Assembly (NCBI GenBank): GCA_020747015.1 | Contig: JAGTJM010000027.1 | Span: 62,001-126,000 of the forward strand | Direction: 5' to 3' | From: Pyrenochaeta sp. MPI-SDFR-AT-0127 | Lineage: Eukaryota; Ascomycota; Dothideomycetes; Pleosporales; Cucurbitariaceae | DNA length: 64,000 bases | Shown: positions 1 through 11,064 of the stretch, piece after piece | Layout: the number at the start of each line of letters is the position of its first letter | Numbering within the stretch: the stretch's first letter is position 1 | Notes under the pieces: generated by a model | What the model was told of the DNA's origin: nothing | The model's database searches: none | The model's input: the letters and a program-made list of their open reading frames with translations, nothing else | Position numbers and translations under genes: made by a program

Positions 1-1148
1 CCCTCCCCATCCCAGTGGTTCATCTCAGCCGCGCGTTCGAAGAGATCCATCAATGAGGCCAACCCAAGAACTGGCAACAAGATCGAACGAAGATGCTTGA
101 ACATAGCTTCCAGATCGTCCGGCGTCAGTTTTCCATATGCAATTTCTCGTTTCGCGAAAGGTAGATCGGCAGTAAGCTTTCCATGCAGTTCCTGCAATGC
201 ACCCATCATCTTCTTAATGGCTGCAATTTCTGGCTTCACCTTCGTCTTCTTGTCTTTCTTTTTCTTGTTGCCCTCTTCCTCAGGAATGTACGTTTGCCCA
301 AACATGTCGCCACCCTCCAGAGCATGGATATAAGCTTTATGCGCACCCAGTGCACCCTTCAACAAGCCAATATACCCAGTGACTTCCTTCATGACCACTG
401 TTCGACAGGTGATGGGAATGATGAATAGACACACACCTGTTGCGAGTGCAAAGCCGGTCAAAAACGCTTCTAGTAGTCTTTGAATGAAGGCTGTGCACTG
501 CGGCACCGTCCTAAACAAGAACCCAGTTGTCGCAGCAACATTGACGAAAATTGCATACATGATCGTTGGAAACGCCAGTTGCGGAAACCTTGCTTTAATC
601 GCATTGATTGCGTAGATCTGGAAGAATAGCCACACGCCAAGAACTACGCTCTGGCTCGAATTATACCTCTCAGGAGGCGCGCCGGGGACAGTGGTATGTT
701 CGCGTGCCTTAACACCAGACCAAACCATGAGAAGCGCTATGGCAGCTCCGATACAAGTTCCAAGTATGTTCATGGTCATTGTTTGTATGAACTTTGCGCG
801 CGGCATAATGCAGAACCCTAGAATGGAGATGATGGCGACCAAGTACCCCAATGTTGCGTATCTTTTGGCAACCGAATCGGCTTGATACATTGCAAGTGCA
901 ATTGTTGGGGGTAGGGCAGCTTTACCCATCATCAAGAGCGTTCCGACATCGAGACCAAGTTTGAACCATATCCTTTTGAATATTGAAGGCTTCTTCTCCT
1001 TTTTTTCCTCTGTAGTCGCGTCTTCGGTGAGCCTTGTATTTTGGTGATACCCATTGGCTGCTCCATGCTCTTCATTAGATGCCTCCTTCCCAATTGCTTC
1101 TGCTCCTTCCCTATCCAAAGGGTCTCGATCTACTGCGCTGGACGCCAT
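1..1148 (-). CDS. ArAE_2-type multi-pass membrane protein (putative ER/plasma-membrane transporter), 3' end outside the window
   Basis: One open frame runs from an ATG at 1148 to the window edge with no stop, about 382 codons. After a polar N-terminus of about 60 residues comes a basic stretch (EKKEKKPSIFKRIWFKLG), then several hydrophobic segments: LLMMGKAALPPTIALAM, YLVAIISILGFCIMP, ILGTCIGAAIALLMVW, and more around residues 165-240. A lysine-rich cytosolic-type loop (NKKKKDKKTKVK) follows. This order matches the fungal family with a six-helix N-terminal domain (Pfam ArAE_2_N / FUSC-like), proteins of about 1,000 residues with a second half that would lie left of the window. Substrate is unknown; the family is usually listed as an ER or aromatic-acid-exporter-like transporter. 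No intron is needed in the visible part. Family call fairly sure, function not. Confidence 0.8.
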   Translation of the reverse strand, partial: MASSAVDRDPLDREGAEAIGKEASNEEHGAANGYHQNTRLTEDATTEEKKEKKPSIFKRIWFKLGLDVGTLLMMGKAALPPTIALAMYQADSVAKRYATLGYLVAIISILGFCIMPRAKFIQTMTMNILGTCIGAAIALLMVWSGVKAREHTTVPGAPPERYNSSQSVVLGVWLFFQIYAINAIKARFPQLAFPTIMYAIFVNVAATTGFLFRTVPQCTAFIQRLLEAFLTGFALATGVCLFIIPITCRTVVMKEVTGYIGLLKGALGAHKAYIHALEGGDMFGQTYIPEEEGNKKKKDKKTKVKPEIAAIKKMMGALQELHGKLTADLPFAKREIAYGKLTPDDLEAMFKHLRSILLPVLGLASLMDLFERAAEMNHWDGE

Positions 1149-1814
1149 TGTCAACGCTCAATGCCCTAATGCGTCACTCCAAAACATGTGCTAGAAAGTA
1201 AGGTAGAGAAAGAGCTGGGATGGTGATGAAACGAGATGGAAAACCAATACAAAAACAATCTCTCTGCCCCCTGTCCGAAAGCTCCGCATTCCAGCTCGTA
1301 CGGCGCGAAGTTTGCGGTACGGCCGAGGTTTCGACGTCATGGCCAGTAACATGAGAGGATAAGCACCACGCCAAGTCAACCTAATGCTTAGTCGGTGTTC
1401 TAAACGCAGCCCTCCCGGAGGGTCAGGAAGATCCATCCCGACTGGAAAGCGGTTTTCACACATGTTGATCCTCGTGTTACTGCCCAAATAGTGTGATTCG
1501 ATTATTGCAGTTTTATCTTTTTGTTAGAGTGGTCTTGCATTGTTCACGGCCGAATTCGGGCCGTGCAATTTAAAACCGGACAAGGAGGTCCATGGTATAT
1601 TCATGAACTTTATCTGCGGTAGACCGCAATGGCTCCTGCACCAGCTGTGAGCACTGGAGCTTGAGGGATCTTGTCAGCAGCAAGGCGTGTATGCGACATA
1701 GTGTTCGAGAAACAGTTATGATTAAGGAGACACGACAACAGCAATTGCAGATATGGTATAGTTGCTATGCGTACCAGGCTCAACCTTCAAATGCGAACGC
1801 CTAGATGCAAGCCC
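1149..1814. other. Intergenic: promoter side of the membrane protein, 3' side of UTP8
   Basis: The 666 bases lie upstream of the ATG at 1148 and downstream of the UTP8 stop at 1815. Short frames on both strands lack family motifs and sensible composition. I see no RNA gene or repeat. Confidence 0.5.
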
Positions 1815-4755
1815 CTATAAGACAATCCTCTCAAAACTATACTTCGGCACCCTTTTACTGATGAGCAAGCCCATCTCCCTCTTACTCCTCTCCTCTTTCC
1901 TTCCACTCTGTCCCTTCTTCATTCGCTCAATCCCCGAGTCTGCCTTTGCACCCAATGGTAACATGGGCAAATCTTCCTCCCCTTCCAACTTTCCAGTAAC
2001 GAGGAACGGCTTACCTTGTCCCTGTAGCTTGTCGTTAGACGGCTTTTTAGACTTAGGTATAGTAGACGCGTATCGCAAAAATTCTGATATCAAGCCCCGC
2101 ATGTAACGTGCTTCCCAGAAGCCATTGAGTGCCTCCGAGGCGTCGATGTGAAGGGACGCGATTATTTCTTCTGAGGTTTCGGGTGAGGAGGAAAGGCTGC
2201 CGATCGAGGCAACCCAAGCCCCTGCGCCGATTGCATCGAGAGTGCTGCCTAGAAGGGAGGCGATGATGGTAACAGCACGGTCATCTGGGTCGTCTGTTGA
2301 TGTTTCTTGGGCTGAGTCGTCTGGGTCAAGGAAATCGTATGATGATGTCCAACCTCCATTCTTCAGCTCGAGATGAAGAAGGCGAATAAGCGATTCGAGA
2401 TCTCGTCGGGAAAGCTTCGAGCGGAGCATTGAGCTAACTACCGTTGCTGGGAAGGTGTAGAGTCTCATGAGAGCAGGGCGAAGGGTGTGACTGCGAATGA
2501 GCAGGCCATGGTCAAGCATGGATAGAGCGTGGTCGATTTCTTCCGAGGCAGCGTCAAGCTCAGAAGTAATATCAACTTCCATCTCGTCTTCTGGTGAAAC
2601 GGTGCCGTTGGTTAGCAATTTGGTTGTTTCATTCTCTGCTGGCTCATCTTCTATGCTTTGAATCAGTAGCTTGATAGCTTGGACAACTTCTCCGACTGGG
2701 AGGAAGTGACTGTGGTTGAGTAGTGCTGAGAGAATGTGAAGTTCCGGATCAAAGTCAATAATAGCCTTTATAATATCCCCATCGTTGATGGTGGATATTA
2801 AGGTTGCATTTACGGGTACCTCGTCCAGTAATGATCTCCGGATCGACTCTTTTGTCAGGTGCCCTGTTTGTAGCAGCCACTGGAAGACATTTGGTGGGAA
2901 AAAGGCTATCTTCAGTGAGCTTTGGGGCTGCTGCTTAGATAGATTCGGGTCTGATGATAGACTAGTGTCCATCCAGCGAAATATTTTGCTCAAAGCGTAC
3001 AGCGCATATCGGCGATATTGCTTTCGCTGGCGGTCTGGGAGAATTGTGGGATATTTCCAACTCCGTAGGTCGTCTTCGGCAGACGCATCGTCAAGGTTAT
3101 CGACGACCATGACGTCCTCGTCCGGCAACTTTGGCCCGACGCCGTTTGTCAAAGGCCCGCCATTTACTTCGTTCTCCCGTTTCTTTTCTAGATTGGCTGA
3201 TTCAAGTTGGATGCCTAAATCTGCGGCTAGGAGCTCTTCGAACTTGTTGATTTTTCCCTTGGATGCATATCGATCAAGCTTCACTTTTCTTTCTTGCCAC
3301 TTTTGGTCTTCGTGTCCAGTGGACGTTGGCGTTGAGTCTACCCCTTTGCCGAGAGCATCAATGAGCAGAGTTCCGTCCACCTTCACCCGCTTACGGGTAC
3401 TGACGCCTCCGAATTGAATGCCCAAAATCTCGTCTTCACGAGCTGCTACGATAAGACCAATGTCAGCATAGTATGCTATTAGATTATTGGGTCCAGTCGC
3501 CTGCTCCTCAGGCTGGGGCTGCGCATGCTTTCTCTTCTTTGAAGGGCTTGTTGTGTCCGATGTGCTTGAAGCAGGGTCGAGGGCGAGAATTGCTTGCAAA
3601 GAATTGAATTTGGTATCAAGCACACGGCACGTATGTCGCGATGTTGTAAAAAGAACATCCTGCGATGTCCGTAAGAAGGAGTCGATGCTCGACCCAGGGA
3701 CCGCCAAATCCGAACTAAGCTTAGGCACGGTGCCGGTTAAGTCGTACGAAAGTAATGCACCTTCCGCGAGGACGTGGAGAGAACCACTAGAAGCATGGAG
3801 TGCAAATTGTGTTTGCACAGTTGTGGGTAAAGAAGGCTTCGACGGTTGCGGGAGGCCCCAGGATAGAAGGTGCTTTAATGGTGAGAGATGGTTTGTTGGT
3901 AGGTCTGCAGAGCGCGGCTGGACCTGGACAAGCGCCAAGATTCTGGATCCATCCGTCTTGCGGCCAACGATGCAGATAACTTGAGTAAGCTCTAGAAGAT
4001 CGGAGCTTTCGTCTGACGTTGGGTTCAAGATCGCAGCCACATCCTCACGGCTTCGCAGCAGCCCTCGCGTTACAGCTTTGGTAGTGGCCAATGATATGTG
4101 CTCTAACTCAACCCGAGTCTCCCCAGGCGAAAGCAGCGACGTCAGATTCGCGACCCATCGTACAGCCTCGAGATCTGCCGAAAGGCAAATGACATCTCCG
4201 TTGTCAAAGGTGGCGATGATGTCGTGTACCGCGTCTTTTGTGGTCCCACCAGCCGCTACGGGAAGCGATTCCAGTGACAATAGTTGAGCGGGATACTCGT
4301 TATGTGTATACGAAGTTTTGAGGGTGTCTGATTGATCGCCCAAAGTTTTCTCGTGAAAGCACACCAATTGGGGCTTATCCGCCGGGGCTGCTGCGGCTAA
4401 GGAAGCATAGGTGAAGCGGTGCGAGGGTGTTTTTGAAGAACCTTTTCGGTAAATCGAGTACGGCGCAGTTGTGAGGGATGCACTTGGGGGTAGCGCATAC
4501 GATGTTACAAGTTGTGGGTTTTGGAGCTTTGCAAAAATTTAAGTGTATGGTCCTGAAGTCGCAATGGGACAAACATACGCTGTATACAAACAAACCCTCC
4601 CCATCCAGGCCGACAACAATCTCGGTGCGCTTCCTCTTCTTTATACCACTAATACTGCATACACCAGCAGCATGCACACGCCCGTTGGTCGAGGTGACGG
4701 GCTTTGACAAGGATGCCAAAGTAAAAGGGGCGCCAATGGCTTGATCGGACGACAT
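1815..4755 (-). CDS. UTP8: U3 snoRNP-associated protein UTP8 (t-UTP subcomplex)
   Basis: Two exons: 4755-4579 and 4526-1815 (intron 4578-4527, 52 nt, donor GTATGT, acceptor AAG), giving 962 residues in phase 0. The joined N-terminus (MSSDQAIGAPFTLA..., then ISGIKKRKRTEIVVGLDGEG and LVTSYALPPS) is the start of the fungal Utp8 beta-propeller. A long central part with acidic and Ser/Thr-rich linkers follows, and the C-terminus ends in KYSFERIVL after a basic run. Utp8 is part of the t-UTP/UtpA complex, which binds nascent pre-rRNA in the nucleolus and is needed for 18S maturation. In yeast it has also been linked to tRNA export. The gene is divergent from ELG1 across 358 bp. The alternative in-frame acceptor (...TTCAG at the same intron) gives a poorer junction. 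Confidence 0.8.
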
Positions 4756-5113
4756 GGTGTTTGCCAGACCTTCTTGCTGCGAAGTCTTGAGGTCTGCGTG
4801 AGCCGTTGGTCGAGGCGCGCGTTCTTGGGTGGTCGTCCAGCGCTGCGAGGAAAAAAAGTTGGACCTCTGGCAGAAACCCGAGCGGTCAGGCGGGAAAGAT
4901 GCGAACTCTTGGCACGTGGCTAAAGTGGCTTGTGCTCCGTCGCGTCGACGCGTTTATGCCGAGCACTTCAAGCCATGCGTCGCTTTCAGCTTTCTCACAG
5001 ACACTGGTTAAGATCCGATATCCACAGCTTGAAATCGGCGCCTTGTGAAGTCTTGTGTCTTTTTACATTGCAAGCCCCATTGAAAATGCCCCGATAGCCT
5101 TTTTCTGCGGTCA
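4756..5113. promoter_or_regulatory. Divergent promoter region between UTP8 and ELG1
   Basis: These 358 bases separate two outward-facing start codons, so both promoters must lie here or overlap. I see no clear TATA box. Short frames here look non-coding. Confidence 0.45.
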
Positions 5114-8100
5114 ATGGCGCTCACAGCGGTGCAACCCGCAATGAATCTTGAGGGAAAGAGCCTCCACCCATTCTTTTCCAAGCCCTCAAGTACGATCACC
5201 TTTCCAAACAAATTGTTCATGAACTTACGCACGGCCAGAACCCCAGGATCCAGATCAAACCCCACCGACGACCGAAGCCCTAGTCATCGATCCGCATGGT
5301 GACACAGACTACGACCATAATGACACAAGTCCTCGATCTGGCGAGGGGCGCAAGAAGCGTGCGAGGAAGGCTGATGGACTCAAGGATAAGAAGGCAGGAG
5401 GTCTGGCGACAAAGAACCAGCCATCCTTGGAGCAATTCACCCGTCCACTCCAAGCGCAGAACGCCAGTGAAGCAGCATGCAGTAGTCACGTGTTGGCAGA
5501 ACCGTCTTTAGAGGAAGATCCAAACAAAGATCGAAGAAAGAGGCAGAAGACCGCATCTCCAGGGCTCTCGGTTGACCCACCAATGTCAGAGCAACTCTTT
5601 CTCGAACATGTGGACTGGCATCAGCAGCAGGCGGTGGAGGCGAGGAAGCCAGCCGAAATGGAGATTTCAACACAAGTTTTAGCGGACATTGACGCTCCAA
5701 TGGGTAATTCATTAGAAGATCAGGCTCAGGGTGATGTGAACGAGATACTACGACCCTACACACCGCCTACTACTGCGCCAGCAGCGGCTGAAAACGACGC
5801 AACCATTGTGATCTCGGACCACGTCGAAAATGAGCCGAAGAGGGCGACACCGAAGAAGCTGATCAAGGTCACCAATAACGGCAAGCTTCTCTCCAGCCCA
5901 CCCAAGCCAACACCTGCACCATCGAGCACCCCGAAGAAGAGGCGAGGTCGGAAGCCTGCGACGGTGAAAGTCTCTCCAACAGTGACTATCATCAAGTATG
6001 GCACGGATGCCGCGACCAGATTGGCGTTTGGTCACAAGGTTGAGGCTATCCTCAACGGCAAGAGCGCGCCAGCTAAACGAGTCGCAAAGCCCAAGAAAGT
6101 ATCTTCCAAACCTGTTGGACCTCCCAAAGTACAGCACCCCTTTTTCGCCGGTAAACCTGGTTCCAAGAAAGATGCGCCACCCAGTAGTGCCCCCACAGAA
6201 CAGCGCCTTCCGACTCCAAGGAAGAGCGCTGTTACTCCAGGGAAACTGCGAGCGGAGGCTCGGAGGGATCGCTCGCCAGGTCCTACGACTACCTTTGGCG
6301 CGTTCTCGAAAAGTGCTCGGACGAATAGACAGTCTGGCTTGAACGAAGCGTCGTGGCCAACAAAGGAAACAGCCCATGTTCGCAACTTAGATATTATCAA
6401 TTTGACCGAGCCGATCAAAGATCAGAGGTCTTCTGCATTGATACTAAAGCGCCGAAAGCTTAAGAACAATGTAGTCTCGCTGCCGGCAGATGAAGAGATT
6501 ATTTCTAGGTTAGCGTGCGACCTCTCTCAAGACATGCGCAGTGACAATGGTTGGCCCCTGACTGAGTTCGAGCCACCCCAAGATGTCCGGCTCCCAACAC
6601 GACTTCTCACTACAGGCATTGATATTCAACGGAAAGTGCGTGACCAAGTTCCGTCCCTGCTGATTAAGCCAGGCGAGCAGCATATCCATGGAGGCACACA
6701 TCCTGCTATCGCTACGCTATTCAACGAAATTGAGCACACATTGAGCCCTTTCGATGCAGGAAAATGCGAAAACCAGACCTGGGTCTATAAGTACAGCCCA
6801 AAATACGCATCCCATGTCTTACAAGCTGGCAATGAGGCCGCGATGCTGAAAGACTGGCTGCAAAATTTGACGGTTATGGCTGTTGGAGGCGCGTTGAAGT
6901 CTTCATCTGTCTCGAGCGTCAAGAAGCCTCTTAAGAAGAAGAGAAAGAAAGCTGTGGATGACTTCATTGTCTGGGACGATGAAGAAGAAGAAGAGGATGA
7001 AGACATGATAACTTTGGCGGATTCTGAAAGTGCACTCAATGTACAATCGAGGTCCTTCCGGCGCCCACATTGGACTAGGAACAAAAATGTGGTCCTCATA
7101 AGCGGTCCCCATGGATGTGGAAAAAGTGCGTTAGTGTACGCCGTAGCAAAGGAATTGGGATTCGAAGTGTTCGAGATCAACTCCGGCGTACGTCGTTCGG
7201 GCAGAGATATCCAGGACAAAGTCGGAGACATGACTGCCAATCATCTAGTGAACCACAGTCGGAGCGCAACACCAGTAAGGGATGGCCTCATATCAGCAGA
7301 TGATACAGACAATGAGCGCATGGACACCGCTCTGCGGAAGGATCTAGACAGTGGACGACAAGGCACAATGACATCCTTCTTTCAAGCTAATGGTGTGGCA
7401 CAAGCGAAGCCAAAAGCCATTGAGAAGATCCAGGAACTCCCTAAAGCACCGATGCCTGTCACTCAGGCATCGCTGCTTTTGGCACCGGCAATGCGCAAGT
7501 CTCAAAAGCAGTCTTTGATATTGTTTGAGGAGGCGGACATTCTCTTTGAGGAAGACCAACAGTTCTGGGCCCAGGTGACGAGGCTCGCGTCGCAGTCAAA
7601 ACGACCAATTGTCATCACTTGCAATAGCGAACGGCAAATTCCGATCCAGGATCTGCCTCTGGCAGCCATACTTCGACTTCAACCACCTCCGATTGATCTT
7701 GCGACCGACTACATGCTCGTCTTGGCGGGTAGAGAAGGCCACATCCTCGAACGGAACGCCGTTAGCGACCTGTATAAATCGAAAAACTACGATCTTCGAG
7801 CTAGCATAACTGAGCTTGACTTCTGGTGTCAGATGTCTGTTGGCGACCGAAAGGGTGGCTTAGAGTGGATGTATCAACGATGGCCCCCTGGTAAAGATGT
7901 TGACGAGGATGGTCGCCTGCTGAGGGTTGCTAGTGAAGGCACATACCAGTCTGGAATGGGCTGGCTGTCTCATAATGTGTGTGTGGCACGAGACAATATC
8001 GCATTCGACAAGAATGAAGAGCTATTGAAGGAAGTTTGGACTGATTGGGGTATCAGTCCCGTTGATTGGGCTTCTCGTGCTACAAATACCGGTAGAAGCT

Positions 8101-8963
8101 CTGATCGTTCAGGCCATCTTCGAGATCTCGAGCGCTTAGACACATTCACTGAAAGTCTGAGCGCTGCAGATATGTACTGTCGAGTTGGACTACCCACATA
8201 TGATTGTGATCATGATCAACCTGCCGATCCTGCTCTTCCACTTATTCCCGACAAAGCACGGCTCAGCTATACACTCGCCGCACCACTGCTCCAAGTAGAC
8301 CATCGCTTGGATTTTCTAAGTCTCGACACGTCACTTTCCGCACAAACTCACCTACTGCTACAGCGTGCATATCCCGACTGTAGTCACCATCTTTCAACGC
8401 CCGGAAATAGCCAGCCATCTACACCCACCCAGTATGCTGAGAGTATCTTACAATCAAAGGATAAGCAAAGGGACGATGGCACGCTATCTAGGCTTCACTT
8501 TTCTCTATCTCTCGATGCCCTGGCTGCACCCCCCGATCAAATGCTATTAGAACGTACATCATACATCCTCACAATGTCCTCCTTCGACCGAACCTTTAGT
8601 ATCATAACACTCGACCTCGCACCGTACATCCGAAGCATCGTAGCTCACGAATTGACTCTCGACACCCAACGCATCCGCCTATCCAGTCTCTTGAGTGCTG
8701 GCGGCAACGGAAAGAGAGCTCGGACTACTCGAGCGAGTAGAGTAGCCTTGGAAGGTGGAGTGAGAGAGACAAAGAGAAGAGATCGATGGTTCGAGGCGGA
8801 CCTGAACTTTGAGCTTGTCATGCAAACTGCAGGAAAGGAATGGGCGGGGCTTGGTTGGAAGGGAGAAAGCGAAGCGGAAGAGGGAACGGGGAGCTTGGCA
8901 GGGACACTGGACGATGCCCAGAGTGCTGAAGATGTTTCAATGCATGCCTCACAGGAGCTCTGA
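5114..8963 (+). CDS. ELG1: ELG1/ATAD5-type RFC-like large subunit (PCNA unloader)
   Basis: Exons 5114-5189 and 5239-8963 (49-nt intron, donor GTACGA, acceptor CCAG). The first ATG gives 1,266 residues; an in-frame ATG at 5141 gives 1,257 and starts directly at the conserved NLEGKSLHPFF motif, so it may be the true start. The N-terminal half is disordered and basic. A clamp-loader AAA module follows: Walker A GPHGCGKS near residue 648, the conserved FEVFEINSGVRRSGRDI segment, and a Walker B region ILFEEADILFEED near 785. The C-terminus is acidic. Elg1 replaces Rfc1 in an RFC-like complex that removes PCNA from chromatin after replication. PCNA-contact motifs are LHPFF at the N-terminus, QHPFF near 324, and a canonical QGTMTSFF near 733, inside an insert of about 130 residues between Walker A and B. 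Confidence 0.88.
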
Positions 8964-9525
8964 ACCAATTGGGTTTACACGGCGTTTTATCGGGCATGGT
9001 TACGACGCATTTGAAGTACGATTGGGGCACACGAGCAAGTATATGCATGTTAAGCTGGTCATGTCAAGTACTAAATTTGAGCTACATACACGAATCGTAC
9101 GGCATTTTACAGATTTACGTCACCACCTCATTCGAGTGGTGAATTTTGACATTGATGTGTAGAACTGTATTTAATGACAAGTAGCATCTGGCTAAGTCAC
9201 TGTCATTCTGTAAGTCAATATCCTCTTTCGGGAGGTCAGCAATGAAATGCACAAGCATATGATTTGAACGAGCTGAACGCTAGTTTCTAGACTGAACAAA
9301 TAGCGAAACATTTGGATTCGAGTGATACTTCTAAGATGCAAGCTATAAAGCAGCATCCAGGGTCCAGGCTTCGAAATCGAAACCAGTCCCAGAAAACGAG
9401 AGGCTGGACCGCAAGAATCGCAAACTCTCTTGCTCTCCGCCTCATCCAGATTGTCCGCACAACCGCCAATGTATACAATAGCGGAGGCGTTCAAAATCCG
9501 CTTCGCATGCATGTTGATGGCCTTC
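8964..9525. other. Convergent 3' region between ELG1 and glyoxalase II
   Basis: The 562 bases lie between two converging stop codons and should hold both 3' UTRs. The frames present are short and lack recognisable motifs. Confidence 0.5.
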
Positions 9526-10549
9526 CTAGGACTGATCCTTCATGGAACGCAACGCCCCCATAACGTCGATTGGCTGTGACTTGCCTGTGACCTTTTGAAT
9601 TTCTGGATCGGTGACGCGCATGAAAACATTATGTTGCTACTGGTTTTAGCGTTGTATCCGTTAAGGGGATCATATCTGAGGTCTCACCTTCTCGTCGCCA
9701 ATAGTAAACTTGCCTTGAGTCTCTTTATTTGCCTGGGAATACTCGTCAAGTCTTTTGATGGCATCGTTGTTGAGGACTTTCTTCGCAAACTTGACGTTTC
9801 CTTTGGTGTATTCGTGGCCGGGGTAGACTTTGGTGTCGTCTGGCAAAGAAGCTAGTGTTTCATTCAGTGCTTTCTGCATTTGCTCGGGAGTGCCTTCGAA
9901 GAATCGCCCGCAGCCACCGATGAACAGCGTGTCGCCCGTAAATACGGCGCGATCTGAGCCGTCTTCAACGAAAAAGCAAATGCTATCTTGTGTATGACAA
10001 GGTGTGTGCAATGCAGTTACTTTAATGGATCCGATATTAAATGTCTCCTTGTGGCCAGGTGTCTCTGAGACCAGGGTACAGTCCTTGCCGCCGATGACGG
10101 GAATGTTGAACGCTTTAGACTAGACACTCTCTTTAGATTTAAGTTTATAATCGATGCACTTGGGGCCTTACGATATCCTTATTGCCTCCAGCATGGTCAT
10201 GATGGCTAGTCACGTTGTCAGTCGAAGCCATCTTTAAACAGAGACTAGAACCTACTGATGAGTATTGATGATCTTTGTCAACTTGAGGCCTCCGCTTGTT
10301 GTTTTTTGCTTCAGAACTGGCAATACCCTGAAAATTTGTAAATTGACTGAAGCTAGACAATATGTTGTAGTTCCCACATACTCTGGCGGGTTAGCCGGAT
10401 CTATGATGACAGCTTCCTTCGTCTTGTCATCCGACAGCAGATAGGCGTAATTATTGCCTGTGCCCTCCCCTAAAGAGCTAGTCAGTATATACATGATAAA
10501 CAAAATCTATCATGGTGCTTGTACACATGGGAATTGATTGGATGTGCAT
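9526..10549 (-). CDS. GLO2: Glyoxalase II (hydroxyacylglutathione hydrolase), six exons
   Basis: Exons 10549-10525, 10469-10382, 10327-10256, 10205-10172, 10119-9688 and 9636-9526 join in frame to 253 residues, the usual length of the cytosolic enzyme. The protein begins MHIQSIPMWEGTGNNYAYL. The metallo-beta-lactamase metal motif THHHHDH is assembled from two exons, followed by AGGN, then TPGH, the substrate-loop-type TPCHTQD, FTGDTLFIGGCGRFFEG, and YPGHEYT. The C-terminus carries the glutathione-binding domain (KQHNVFMRV). It hydrolyses S-D-lactoylglutathione to lactate and glutathione, completing methylglyoxal detoxification. The first coding exon is only 25 nt and the fourth only 34 nt, so automated models may miss them. 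A few of the 50-60-nt introns have weak branch sites, but every junction keeps the family sequence. Confidence 0.93.
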
Positions 10550-11064
10550 GGCTCTTGCGGTTACTGGCTACTTGGCATTAGCTTGCACCAATCTTGTGCG
10601 ACGAAGTTCACGGAGATAATACTCTAATGATCGGTCTAGTAATTATTGATGGCGAATAGCGTTTGATTGCAGTAGTGAATAAGCTCATAAGGAAGATGCT
10701 GACCAGAAATAGGCGAAATGTTGTCGTGGTCATGGAGCTTCGAAATCGCCGAGGCAATGACGTTGAAGGTAATCTGATTGATCAGCAGTCACGTGCACAT
10801 CAACACCACACACTCTGTCTTCCGGAGTAGTCATGTTCATTCTCTAATCTGTCAGTGCCACCAACAGAATAAGTTTATAAGTACATGAAATTGGATTTAA
10901 GATTTTGAAATGAGCTCTCATTTGGTCAACACTGAGGACAAATGCTAGCATACTGATCGCACACCCATGCATAATTAGATTAACCTCCAGTAAACGCGTT
11001 ACGCCATACCTTGCCATGCCCAAAACTAACCATCATACTCATGCAACATCACAACGAAATGTCA
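10550..11064. other. Upstream region of GLO2 / downstream of dimethylglycine oxidase
   Basis: These 515 bases are fairly AT-rich. They lie between the GLO2 start and the stop of the next minus-strand gene, so they hold the GLO2 promoter and the oxidase 3' UTR. No additional gene is visible. Confidence 0.5.
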
